Notes under the pieces: generated by a model | Told to the model about the DNA's origin: nothing | The model's database searches: none | What the model saw: the letters and a program-made list of their open reading frames with translations, nothing else | Assembly: GCF_000711295.1 (NCBI RefSeq) | Contig: NZ_JOMJ01000004.1 | Location: 558,001-622,000, forward strand | Direction of reading: 5' to 3' | Length of the DNA stretch: 64,000 nt | Source of the DNA: Desulfohalovibrio reitneri | GTDB lineage: Bacteria; Desulfobacterota; Desulfovibrionia; Desulfovibrionales; Desulfovibrionaceae | In this document: one piece after another, positions 1-8,272 of the stretch | How positions within the stretch are numbered: the stretch's first letter is position 1 | Layout of the letters: each line of letters begins with the position of its first letter | Program-made: the position numbers and the translations under genes

Positions 1-2
1 AT

Positions 3-1298
3 TCGCGAGCCGTTTTTCCTGTGACCGGCACCACCCACTCCCTCAGCCGGGCGGATTACGCCCAGGCCCTGCTGCCGCACTTCTCCCCGGCCACCACGCC
101 GCGCGACTGCATCGTCTGCACCTCCAGCGCGGCTGAGAGCGCTGTGGGGCGGCTGTTCAGCCATTTGCGCTCCGGCCTGGGGCTGGATGAGGACCGGTTT
201 CCCGGTCCCAGCCTGCGCCGTGTGCCCCTGGGAGTGGACACCGGGGAGTTGGAACCCGCCAGCCATGGGGAACGCGCCGCCGCCCGCGCGGAATGGGGGC
301 TGGACGAGGCTCCGGCCGCGCTGTGCCTGGGACGACTCTCCCACCACGCCAAGATGGACTTGCTGCCGCTGTTGCAGGCCGCACGGAGGCTGAAAGCGGA
401 CGGCACGGAGTTGACCCTGCTGCTTGCGGGGTGGGCCACGGAGGAGGACGAACCCTTTCTGGACACCCTGCGCGAACTGGCGGCCAACGCCGGGCTGGAC
501 GCGCGTGTGTTGCCCAGACCCGGCGAGGCGGAGAAGCGGAGCCTCTTCCAGGCGGCGGACTTCTTCGTCAGCCCATCGGACAACCCCCAGGAGACTTTTG
601 GCCTGACCATGCTGGAGGCGGCGGCCTGCGGCCTGCCGGTGGTTGCCTCGGACTACGACGGCTACCGCGATTTGGTGCTTGACGGCGAGACCGGCCTGCT
701 GGTCCCGACCCTGTTCCGCGAGCACACCGAGGCGGACGACGCCCTGGCCCGGGTGCTCTACGATAATCAATACCACCTGCTCCTCTCTCAAACCACGGCC
801 GTGGACGTGCCCGCCCTGGCCAGGGCCATGGAGCGGCTGGCCACGGACCCCGGTCTGCGCCGGGAGATGGGCGCGGCCGCCCGGACCCGGGCCGAGGAAT
901 ACGGCTGGAGCCGGGTGGTGGAGATGCACCTGGACCTGTGGGACGAACTGTGGCGGCTGGACCCGGGCAAGCCCGGCGACGCCCCGCACCCCCTGCACGT
1001 GCCGTACGGCCGGGTTTTCGCCGACTTTCCCAGCCAATCCGGCCTGACCGGGACCACTCTGGTTTGGAGCGGATACGGCCGGGCGGTGTATCAGGGCCGC
1101 GACTTTCCACTGATCTACGGCGGGCTGTCCCACGTGGTCACGCCGGAGTTGGTCAAGGCGCTGCTGTTCCGGGCGCGCAAGCCCATGGACGGCGCCGAGT
1201 TGGCCGCGTTGCTGGCGGCCACGCAGCAATTGAGCGCCGATGAGGCGGAAAGCCTGGTGGTCTGGGCCTTGAAGCAGGATTTGCTGGAGCGGGCGTGA
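3..1298 (+). CDS. GT4-family glycosyltransferase, 5'-truncated by the window edge
   Basis: The frame is open to the first bases of the window, so the N-terminus is missing. A GTG at 21 is available, but residues upstream of it continue into the conserved-looking stretch before VTGTTHSLS. The C-terminal half has the GT-B nucleotide-sugar domain: a beta-strand ALCLGRLSHHAKMDLLP, then ETFGLTMLEAAACGLPVVAS, which carries the EX7E pattern of retaining GT4 enzymes. It probably transfers a sugar from a nucleotide-sugar donor during cell-envelope polysaccharide or glycan synthesis. The acceptor cannot be read from sequence. About 100 residues after the GT-B core form an extra C-terminal module I do not recognise. 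The next glycosyltransferase starts inside its stop codon (GTGA overlap), so the two are translationally coupled. Confidence 0.85.
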   Translation, partial: SRAVFPVTGTTHSLSRADYAQALLPHFSPATTPRDCIVCTSSAAESAVGRLFSHLRSGLGLDEDRFPGPSLRRVPLGVDTGELEPASHGERAAARAEWGLDEAPAALCLGRLSHHAKMDLLPLLQAARRLKADGTELTLLLAGWATEEDEPFLDTLRELAANAGLDARVLPRPGEAEKRSLFQAADFFVSPSDNPQETFGLTMLEAAACGLPVVASDYDGYRDLVLDGETGLLVPTLFREHTEADDALARVLYDNQYHLLLSQTTAVDVPALARAMERLATDPGLRREMGAAARTRAEEYGWSRVVEMHLDLWDELWRLDPGKPGDAPHPLHVPYGRVFADFPSQSGLTGTTLVWSGYGRAVYQGRDFPLIYGGLSHVVTPELVKALLFRARKPMDGAELAALLAATQQLSADEAESLVVWALKQDLLERA

Positions 1299-2401
1299 CC
1301 GGCCGAGGCTCCCCCCTGGTGGTCCAGCACAGCCTGCTGGAATCACGCGGCGGCGCGGCCAGAGTGGCGGACATGCTGGCCGCCGGACTGCCCGGACTGG
1401 GCTGGCGCTGCCGACGGACCTTCGAGATGGCCGAAACCCAGGAAGGGGCGGACGCCCTGGCCAGAGAACCGTCGGAAATCCGTCTTGCCCGGGCCGTGGA
1501 ATCCGGGGCCATCCTCCATCTGCATTCCAGCCTGGACTGGCCCGGACTGCTGGGCGGGCTGCGGGGCGCTCCCCTGGTTGTCCACCTGCACGACTGCCGC
1601 CTGTTCACCGGCGGCTGCCCCTTCCCGGTGGATTGCCGGGAACACGAGCGCGGCTGCCCCGATCCCTGTCCCCGTGGTCACGCCGGGTCGCGGGCCCTGG
1701 CCGAGGCCTCGCTGGCGGCCGTGGAGGACGCGGCCCCCACGCTCGTCGCCCCCTCCCGCTGGATGGCCAAGCTGGCCGGAGGCGTTCTGGAGCGCCCGGT
1801 GGAGGTGGTTCCCAACGGGGTGGAGTGGCCGGACGAGCGGCCCTCCCGGGCAAAGGCGCGCCACGCCCTGGGAATCGCCGAACGGGCGCGGGTGGCGCTG
1901 TTCGCCGCCCATGGCGCGGAGAAGGCCGGGTTCAAGGGCGGGGAGCGCTGGCGCGGCGTGTGGGAGCGCATCGCCGGGGAATTGCCCGACGTCCTGTGCC
2001 TCATGGCGGGCGGCGGGGAGTCCGGCAGGGAAGGGCGACTGCTGCGTTTCCCCTATCTGGACCAGCCCAAACTGCGGCTGGTCATGGCAGCGGCCGACCT
2101 GCTGCTGTACCCCACCCTGGCGGACAACCATCCCCTCATCATTCTGGAGGCCATGGCCTCGGCCACCCCAACGCTGGCCTTCGCCGTGGGAGGCATCCCC
2201 GAGCAGATCGAGCCGGGGGAGACCGGCTTTCTGGCCCGGCCGGGAGACTGGAAAGCTCTGGGCCGGATTGCCGTGGAGTTGCTGGGGTCCAGGCATTCTT
2301 TGACCGAGGCCGGAGCGAGGGCCTTCACCTCGGGTCGTGAGCGATTCAGCCTCGCGGCCATGGCCTCGGCGCAAGATATAATCCTGCGCCGGAAAATCTA
2401 A
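1295..2401 (+). CDS. GT4-family glycosyltransferase
   Basis: This 368-aa protein has the two Rossmann domains of GT-B glycosyltransferases. A Cys-rich stretch after VVHLHDCRLFTGGC (more Cys near CREHERGCPDPCP) resembles the HDxWxxTGxC region of colanic-acid-type GT4 enzymes. The donor-binding signature is NHPLIILEAMASATPTLAFA, followed by GGIPEQIEPGETGFL. It starts at a GTG overlapping the stop of the preceding glycosyltransferase by four bases. The pair probably acts on the same surface glycan. Specificity is unknown. No terminator was seen between it and the downstream chemoreceptor. Confidence 0.88.
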   Translation: MTGRGSPLVVQHSLLESRGGAARVADMLAAGLPGLGWRCRRTFEMAETQEGADALAREPSEIRLARAVESGAILHLHSSLDWPGLLGGLRGAPLVVHLHDCRLFTGGCPFPVDCREHERGCPDPCPRGHAGSRALAEASLAAVEDAAPTLVAPSRWMAKLAGGVLERPVEVVPNGVEWPDERPSRAKARHALGIAERARVALFAAHGAEKAGFKGGERWRGVWERIAGELPDVLCLMAGGGESGREGRLLRFPYLDQPKLRLVMAAADLLLYPTLADNHPLIILEAMASATPTLAFAVGGIPEQIEPGETGFLARPGDWKALGRIAVELLGSRHSLTEAGARAFTSGRERFSLAAMASAQDIILRRKI

Positions 2402-2504
2402 TTGCGCGAGAAGGCCTACCGGCTAGGCTGTGGTCCGTGGCCCGGTTCCCACGGGGAGTGACGGGCTTGAACAACCACAGCTTCAGCACGGGGGCCTCGC
2501 CGCA

Positions 2505-4310
2505 ATGTTCGGAAAACTCAGCATTAAATGGAAGATTCTTTTCATCGCGGCCATGGGCCCGATACTCCTGCTGGCGGCCAGCTTCTATCTGGAAAGCAAG
2601 ACCATCCAGAGCCTCAGCATCGAGTCCATCCGGGAGAAGGCGGAGTCAATCGTCCTCATGGCCGAGGCCACGCGCGAGAAGATGTCGCAGAAGCTGGAAG
2701 AGGGAGTCATCCGGCCCCTGGACCAGCTGCCCAAGGAGAAGGTCATGGAGGCGGTGCCGGTCATCACGGCCATCCAGACCGCGGCCATGAACGCCGATGA
2801 GGCGGGCTACACCTTCCGCGTGCCCAAGGTCAGCCCCCGCAATCCCACCAACGAGCCCACGCCGTTCGAACTGGACGTGCTCAAGGAACTCAAGGCGGAA
2901 AAGCTGGCTGACAAAACGATCGTCACCGACGATTTCGTGTACTATTTCCGGCCCATCCGCCTCTCCCCGGAGTGCATGTACTGCCACGGCGAGCCCAAGG
3001 GTGCCAAGGATGTCACCGGGGGCACCAAGGAGGGCTGGAAGGTGGGCAGCATCCACGGCGCTTTTTCCGTCCGCTACCCACTGGCCGAGACCAAGCAGGA
3101 CATGGCCGCCTCGCAGATTCGCACCCTGGGCATTTCCGGAGCCATTCTGCTGCTGGTGCTGGGACTGTGCTTCACCCTGACTAAGCGTGGTGTGCTGAAG
3201 CCCCTCTACACAGTGCGCGACTATGCCGGGAAGGTGGCCGCGGGCGACCTGGACGCCACCTGCGAAGGCGAGTTCAAGGCGGAGTTCGGCACGGTGAAGG
3301 GCTCCATCGAGTCCATGGTGGCCAGCCTCAAGGCCAAGATGGAGGAGGCAGACGCCCAGGCCTACGAGGCGGAACAGGCCAAAAAGGAGGCGGAGTCCTC
3401 CATGGAGAAGGCCCAGATGCAGGAGGCGCGGGTCAAGAAGCTGCTCGACAAGCTTTCGGCCATCGCCTCGGACGCCGCGGGTGTGGCCGAGAGCGTGACC
3501 TCCGCGGCGGACGAGTTGACCGCCCAGGTGGAGGAGGTTAAGCGGGGCTCGGAAGTGCAGAGCCAGCGCACCGGCGAAACTGCCACGGCCATGGAGGAAA
3601 TGAACGCCACCGTGCTGGAGGTGGCCAAGAATTCCTCCTCGGCCGCCGAGAGCACAGAGGCCGCCTCCCACAAGGCCAACCAGGGCGCGGAAGTGGTTGA
3701 GGAGTCGGTGCGGGCCATCAAGCGCGTCTACGAGCAGGCCCAGCAGCTCAAGACGGAGATGGACCAGCTCGGTCAGCAGGCCGAAGGCATCGGACGCATC
3801 ATCGACGTCATCAATGACATCGCCGACCAGACCAACCTGCTGGCGCTCAACGCGGCCATCGAGGCGGCCCGCGCGGGCGAGGCCGGGCGCGGCTTCGCCG
3901 TGGTGGCCGACGAGGTGCGCAAGCTGGCGGAAAAGACCATGGAAGCCACCAAGGAAGTCAGCTCCGCCATCAAGGCCATCCAGACAGGTGCTCGCCGCAA
4001 CATCGAATCGGTGGAGGAAGCGGACAAGTCCATCGAGGAGGCCACGGGACTGGCCAACCAGTCGGGGCAGGCCCTGCGGGAGATCGTGCGCCTGGTGGAC
4101 GAGTCCGCCGACCAAGTGCGCTCCATCGCCACCGCGGCCGAGGAGCAGTCGGCCGCCTCCGAGGAGATCAACCGGGCGGTGGAGGACATCTCCCAGGTCA
4201 CCCAGGAGACCAGCGAGGGCACGCGCCAATCCGCCGAGGCGGTGGAAGAACTGGCCCGCCAGGCCCAGCGGCTGCAGCAGCTCATCGAGCAGATGAACGA
4301 GAACACGTAG
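2505..4310 (+). CDS. Methyl-accepting chemotaxis protein with haem-type (DUF3365/Tll0287-like) sensor
   Basis: I place the start at ATG 2505, since residues encoded from the upstream GTG (2430) look like leader DNA and [13 protein letters not shown] gives a normal membrane anchor. Order of parts (601 aa): TM1 at about 8-30; a periplasmic DUF3365-like domain to about 210 containing ECMYCHGEP at about 156-164, a CxxCH haem-c attachment motif; TM2 ([17 protein letters not shown]); HAMP; a long coiled coil; and the signalling tip [20 protein letters not shown] followed by [18 protein letters not shown]. It probably senses redox potential or a gaseous ligand through bound haem and signals to CheA/CheW. 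No C-terminal CheR-docking pentapeptide is seen. Confidence 0.93.
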   Translation: MFGKLSIKWKILFIAAMGPILLLAASFYLESKTIQSLSIESIREKAESIVLMAEATREKMSQKLEEGVIRPLDQLPKEKVMEAVPVITAIQTAAMNADEAGYTFRVPKVSPRNPTNEPTPFELDVLKELKAEKLADKTIVTDDFVYYFRPIRLSPECMYCHGEPKGAKDVTGGTKEGWKVGSIHGAFSVRYPLAETKQDMAASQIRTLGISGAILLLVLGLCFTLTKRGVLKPLYTVRDYAGKVAAGDLDATCEGEFKAEFGTVKGSIESMVASLKAKMEEADAQAYEAEQAKKEAESSMEKAQMQEARVKKLLDKLSAIASDAAGVAESVTSAADELTAQVEEVKRGSEVQSQRTGETATAMEEMNATVLEVAKNSSSAAESTEAASHKANQGAEVVEESVRAIKRVYEQAQQLKTEMDQLGQQAEGIGRIIDVINDIADQTNLLALNAAIEAARAGEAGRGFAVVADEVRKLAEKTMEATKEVSSAIKAIQTGARRNIESVEEADKSIEEATGLANQSGQALREIVRLVDESADQVRSIATAAEEQSAASEEINRAVEDISQVTQETSEGTRQSAEAVEELARQAQRLQQLIEQMNENT

Positions 4311-4354
4311 GGGGAATGGCGCGGGATCAGCGAGGGACCCGCCAAGCCGGATAC

Positions 4355-4394
4355 AAAAAGCCGCCCTCCGGAGCGAACCCGGGGGGCGGCTTTT
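4355..4394. terminator. Bidirectional intrinsic terminator
   Basis: A GC-rich stem (AAAAGCCGCCC pairing with GGGCGGCTTTT) with a 17-base loop has A-rich and T-rich sides. It can end both the plus-strand chemoreceptor and the minus-strand Mth938-like gene that converge here. Confidence 0.85.
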
Positions 4395-4416
4395 CCGGTG
4401 TCCGAGGGTGGCCCTT

Positions 4417-4764
4417 TCAGCAGGTCAAATGGAAGGCCCCGGCCACGTCGCGGCCTTCTTTTTCCAGCTTGTTGAAGGTCTGGTACGCCTCGCCGGTTTT
4501 CTGGGCGATGAGTTCGATGCCGCGCTTGTCCAGTTCGTCCTTCAGGCGCGGGTCCACCCGCATGACGCCGTTGGCCCCGGTGCCGATGACCAGCACCTCC
4601 GGCCCGGCCTGGAGGATGTCCTTTACGTCCTCCGGGGCGCAGTTGTGTCCCTCCTTGCGCCACCAGTCGTCGTTCACCCGGCCCTGGATGATCTTCACGT
4701 CGTTGCGGGCCTGTTTGCCGTCCACCTTCATGTTGCCGAAGGAGTAGGTGTTGATTTCCGTCAT
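4417..4764 (-). CDS. Mth938-like domain protein (DUF498 family)
   Basis: This 115-aa protein matches the small Mth938/AAMDC fold: an N-terminal YSFGNMKVDG strand, the conserved EVLVIGTGANGVMRVDP core, and a C-terminal GAFHLTC ending. The biochemical role of the family is not established; relatives sit near respiratory-chain assembly and oxidoreductase genes. Its start overlaps the stop of the upstream flavoprotein gene by four bases (4761-4764), so the two are co-transcribed and coupled. That context suggests a redox or metabolite-sensing role, which is inference. The gene ends before the bidirectional terminator at 4355-4394. Confidence 0.85.
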   Translation of the reverse strand: MTEINTYSFGNMKVDGKQARNDVKIIQGRVNDDWWRKEGHNCAPEDVKDILQAGPEVLVIGTGANGVMRVDPRLKDELDKRGIELIAQKTGEAYQTFNKLEKEGRDVAGAFHLTC

Positions 4765-6467
4765 GTTGTCGCCTCCGTGGCGTCTTGGTCGGATTCCATG
4801 CGCTTGAGGTCCTCGAACACGGTCATGGCTGCAGCGGAGCCGTCGCCGATGGCCGTGACGATCTGCCGCACCCCGCCGGTGACGTCGCCCGCGGCGTAGA
4901 TTCTGGGGATGGATGTGCGGCCGAAGCGGTCGGTCTCGATGGAGCCGTCGTCCAAAAGCTTGAGGCCGAGCTGGCGGGCAAGCTGGTTGTTGGGCTTTTC
5001 GCCGATGGCCAAAAAGAGCCCGGCCGTCTCCTCCTCCCAGGTCTCCCCGCTGACCACGTTGCGCAGCCGAACGCGCTCCAGTTCCTCGTCGCCCAGCATC
5101 TCCTCCACCACGGTGTTCCAGTGCACCGGCACGCCCTCGCGCTGGATGGAGCGCTGCAAGTGGTCCTGGGCGCGGAAGGCGTCGCGGCGGTGGACCACGG
5201 TCACGTCCGCGCCGAGGTTCTTCAGGTGCAGGGCGTCGGTCAGGGCTGTGTTGCCGCCGCCCACCACCAGCGCCTTGCGGCCCTGGTACAGGTAGGCGTC
5301 GCAGGCCGCGCAGTGGGACACCCCGCGCCCGTAGAACTTCTGCTCGCCAGGAACGCCCAAAAAGCGCCAGGTGGCCCCGGTGGCCAGCAGCACCGCCCGG
5401 CAGCGGTACACCGTGCCCGGCGTGACCACTTCGATGTCCCGGCCCACCTTGATTTCCCCGACCTCCACGCCCTCCAGCACGTCCACGTATTGCCGGGCGT
5501 GCTGGGCCAGCACCTCCACCAGCTTGGAGCCGGGGGTGCTCAAAAAGCCGGGGTAGTTCTCCACCACCGGGGTCACGGCCACCTGACCGCCCACGTTCTT
5601 GCGTTCCAGGACCACGGTGCGCAGCCCGGCCCGCACGGCGTAGATGGCACCGGCCAGTCCGCCCGGGCCGCCGCCCACGATGACCAGGTCGCGGTCCACC
5701 ACCTGGGGGCCGTGGTCGTGGTGGTGTTCGTGGTCATGGTCGTGTCCGCCGTACTTCTCGGCCAGCTCCTCGGCGGTCATCAGAAAGACCATTTCGGCGA
5801 CGAACCGCTCCTGCTGCTCCATGCCCAGCAGGTCCAGTTGTTCGTTGATGGTGGTGTGCGGCACGCTGCCCACGTTGAAGCGCCGGGCCAATTCCTGGTT
5901 CTCGGCGATCTCCACAACCTGCACGGAGACAAGCTCCGGCTTGGCCATGTGGGCGGCCAGGGCGTTGGCCACCTGGCCGGGGCAGTAGGGGCAGGTGGGG
6001 GAGACGAAAACCCGCACCCGCCGCTCGTCGCGCAACTCGTCCAGCACGTGCCGGGAGGTATCGGAGAGGTCGTCCCGGCCTTGGCTCATGGCCGCAATGG
6101 CGTCCACGATTACACGCGCCTCCTCGCCCGCCGGAGTGCCGGTATAGGCCAACTTGTACGGCTCGCGGGAGAGGAGCAGGGTGGGCGACTCGGCGATGCC
6201 GGACTCCTTGCCGGCTTCGGAATCCAGGTCGATTTCCTCCAACCGTACCTTCTCCCCCAGCCGTGCCAGGTCGCGGCAGAATTTGCGGCAGAAATCGGCG
6301 TACTGCTGGTTGCCATCGGCGCGCAGGTACAATCGCAGATCGACCGGCTCCTCCATTTTCTCGAACAGCCCGGCCACGTAGTCGCGGCTGTCTTCTGGCA
6401 GCAGCCAGCCGTTGTCCTGGCCGCCGTCGTTCTTCTTCTTGCCGCTCAGCTTGTCCAGAATGCCCAT
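4761..6467 (-). CDS. AhpF/thioredoxin-reductase-like flavoprotein with N-terminal thioredoxin-fold pair
   Basis: This 568-aa protein has two N-terminal thioredoxin-like folds, about 25-125 and 145-235. The second bears the redox motif TCPYCPGQ (Cys159/Cys162). A His/Asp-rich linker follows (about 242-252, GGHDHDHEHHHDHG). The rest is a TrxR-type FAD/NAD(P)H module: FAD Rossmann motif VGGGPGG, active-site pair HCAACDAYL (Cys386/Cys389), pyridine-nucleotide motif VVGGGNTALTDAL, and terminal FAD motif IYAAGDVTGG. This matches the AhpF architecture, in which electrons pass from NAD(P)H through FAD to the Trx-like domain and then to a peroxiredoxin or other disulfide partner. No ahpC gene is adjacent, so the partner is unknown. 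It lies 9 bases downstream of sppA. Confidence 0.9.
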   Translation of the reverse strand: MGILDKLSGKKKNDGGQDNGWLLPEDSRDYVAGLFEKMEEPVDLRLYLRADGNQQYADFCRKFCRDLARLGEKVRLEEIDLDSEAGKESGIAESPTLLLSREPYKLAYTGTPAGEEARVIVDAIAAMSQGRDDLSDTSRHVLDELRDERRVRVFVSPTCPYCPGQVANALAAHMAKPELVSVQVVEIAENQELARRFNVGSVPHTTINEQLDLLGMEQQERFVAEMVFLMTAEELAEKYGGHDHDHEHHHDHGPQVVDRDLVIVGGGPGGLAGAIYAVRAGLRTVVLERKNVGGQVAVTPVVENYPGFLSTPGSKLVEVLAQHARQYVDVLEGVEVGEIKVGRDIEVVTPGTVYRCRAVLLATGATWRFLGVPGEQKFYGRGVSHCAACDAYLYQGRKALVVGGGNTALTDALHLKNLGADVTVVHRRDAFRAQDHLQRSIQREGVPVHWNTVVEEMLGDEELERVRLRNVVSGETWEEETAGLFLAIGEKPNNQLARQLGLKLLDDGSIETDRFGRTSIPRIYAAGDVTGGVRQIVTAIGDGSAAAMTVFEDLKRMESDQDATEATT

Positions 6468-6476
6468 GTCCGGCTC

Positions 6477-7463
6477 CTAGCGGGCCTGCGGCAGCCAGAG
6501 ATGGTGGAAGCCGGTTTGCAGGTTCCGCGCCGCCTCGGCCGGGCCCAGGTCCAGAATGCGGGGGTCGCGGCCGCCGGGGCCGCTGGTCACGGGGTTGTAG
6601 GCGGTGTCGTCGGCGTAGACCGTGCGGCGGTAGGCCACCACCCGGGCGTCGTCCGGCAGTCCGGCCAGCGTCCTGGCTCCGTCCAGGGCGTCCTCAAGAA
6701 AGCCGATCTCGTCCACCAGCCCGATGGATTGGGCCTGCCGGGCGGTGAAGATGCGGGCGTCCGCCACCCTGGTCAGGTCATCCTTCTTCACCGGCCTGGA
6801 GGCGGCCACCAACTCCAGGAAGCGGCCGCTGTACTCGTCGATGAGGTCCTGGAAGATGCGTTGTTCCTCGGGAGAGGGGTGTCGGAAGGGGGAGCCCATG
6901 TCCTTGTGCTCGCCCGAGGTGTAGGCCCGGACCTCCACCCCCAGCTTGTCCAGCAGCCCGGCCACCTGCGGCTGGATGAAGATGGTGCCCACGCTGCCGG
7001 TGACGGTGGTGGGGTGGGCGTAGATGCGGTCCGCGGGCAGGGAGACGTAGTAGCCGCCGGACGCGGCCACGTCGAGCATGCAGACCACCAGCTTCTTGCC
7101 CGTTTCTTCCTTGAAGCGGGTGAGCTGGTGGTGAATGACGTCCGAGGCCGTGACCCCGCCGCCGGGCGAGTTGACGGTGAGCACCACGGCTTTGATTTCC
7201 GGGTCCTTGCGGGCTTTCTTGAGGTGGGCGGCCACCTCCTGAACCGTGCCGGGGCGGGTGGTGAACACGCCCCGGTCCGGCTCGTGGGTGATGACGCCCC
7301 GGATGGGCAGGAGCAGCACCTTCTCGTCCGCATCGCCCCGCAACACCACTTCCCGCAGGGGATCGGTGTAGTCGTCGAAGACCTTGACCTTTGTGGAGCA
7401 GGAGGCGGCCAGAAGGGACAGGGCCAGGACCAGCAGCAGAGGGAGGGGAGGACGGCGTTTCAT
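6477..7463 (-). CDS. sppA: Signal peptide peptidase SppA (S49), lipoprotein type
   Basis: The frame extends upstream to 7631 across deoC, but the real start is ATG 7463 (328 aa): MKRRPPLPLLLVLALSLLAA is a type-II signal peptide with the lipobox cysteine at 22 (AASCS). The S49 Ser/Lys dyad is visible: Ser135 in DVAASGGYYVS and Lys187 in YTSGEHKDMGSPF, with the substrate-groove motif VNSPGGGV before it. It digests cleaved signal peptides in the membrane. It leads a probable minus-strand operon with the AhpF-like flavoprotein and the Mth938 protein, and is divergent from deoC across 82 bases. Confidence 0.93.
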   Translation of the reverse strand: MKRRPPLPLLLVLALSLLAASCSTKVKVFDDYTDPLREVVLRGDADEKVLLLPIRGVITHEPDRGVFTTRPGTVQEVAAHLKKARKDPEIKAVVLTVNSPGGGVTASDVIHHQLTRFKEETGKKLVVCMLDVAASGGYYVSLPADRIYAHPTTVTGSVGTIFIQPQVAGLLDKLGVEVRAYTSGEHKDMGSPFRHPSPEEQRIFQDLIDEYSGRFLELVAASRPVKKDDLTRVADARIFTARQAQSIGLVDEIGFLEDALDGARTLAGLPDDARVVAYRRTVYADDTAYNPVTSGPGGRDPRILDLGPAEAARNLQTGFHHLWLPQAR

Positions 7464-7545
7464 GCTCCGCTTTCTATCACATCTTCGTCGCAAAGCCAGG
7501 GGGCTGGTGCTGGTTTCCAGGGCCGTTTTGCGGTAGTCGGGAAGA

Positions 7546-8217
7546 ATGGAACAGCCAGACGTGACGCGGGCGGCCCTGGCCGCGCGCATCGACCACACCC
7601 TGCTGGACGAGGCCACCCCGGAAGAGGCCATCCGGCGGCTCTGCGAGGAAGCCGCGGATTTCGGCTGCGCCGGGGTCTGCGTCTACTCGGCCCAGGTGGG
7701 CCTGGCGGCGCGGCTCCTGGAGGGAACCGAAGTCATTCCGGTGGCCGTGGCCGGGTTTCCCTCCGGCCTGGACGAGACGCGCGGCAAGGCCGCCGAGGCC
7801 AGGCGAGCGGTGGCCATGGGCGCGCGGGAGGTGGACATGGTGGTCAACCGCGACCTGCTGGCCGCCCGCCGCCACCACGACTTCCTGGCGGACGTGGCCG
7901 CCGTGGTGCAGGCGGCCGCTCCCTGGCCGGTGAAGGCCATTCTGGAGACCGCCGCCCTGGACGCGGAGGACAAGGCCGCTGCCTCCGCACTGGCCCTGGC
8001 GGCCGGGGCGGCCTTCCTCAAGACCTCCACCGGATTCGGCCCGGGCGGAGCCACGGTGGAGGACGTGGCCCTTTTGCGGCGCATGGCCGGGGGCCGGGCG
8101 CGGGTCAAGGCCTCCGGGGGCATCAAGACCTTCGAACAGGCCGTGGCCATGGTCCGCGCCGGAGCGGACCGACTGGGCTGTTCGGCCACCGGAGATATAC
8201 TCGCGGGGGCGGACTAG
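7546..8217 (+). CDS. deoC: Deoxyribose-phosphate aldolase
   Basis: This 223-aa protein has the DeoC TIM-barrel landmarks: IDHTLLDEATPEE at the N-terminus, the Schiff-base Lys159 in FLKTSTGFGPGGAT, the second catalytic lysine in RVKASGGIKTFEQA, and a C-terminal ADRLGCSATGDIL phosphate site. It cleaves 2-deoxyribose-5-phosphate to glyceraldehyde-3-phosphate and acetaldehyde in deoxynucleoside salvage. No deoA, deoB or deoD gene is near. It is transcribed divergently from sppA. Confidence 0.95.
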   Translation: MEQPDVTRAALAARIDHTLLDEATPEEAIRRLCEEAADFGCAGVCVYSAQVGLAARLLEGTEVIPVAVAGFPSGLDETRGKAAEARRAVAMGAREVDMVVNRDLLAARRHHDFLADVAAVVQAAAPWPVKAILETAALDAEDKAAASALALAAGAAFLKTSTGFGPGGATVEDVALLRRMAGGRARVKASGGIKTFEQAVAMVRAGADRLGCSATGDILAGAD

Positions 8218-8272
8218 GCTTCTTCGCCGCCAACCCCTTGCAATTCGCGCTGTTTCGGGCATAGTTGGCAGC

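Noticed and set aside
4785-8264. An open frame of 1159 codons on the plus strand
   Set aside because: It runs antisense to the flavoprotein and sppA genes and through deoC in another frame; it is rich in His/Gly/Ala/Val as expected for a reverse-frame shadow in high-G+C DNA, and matches no family.
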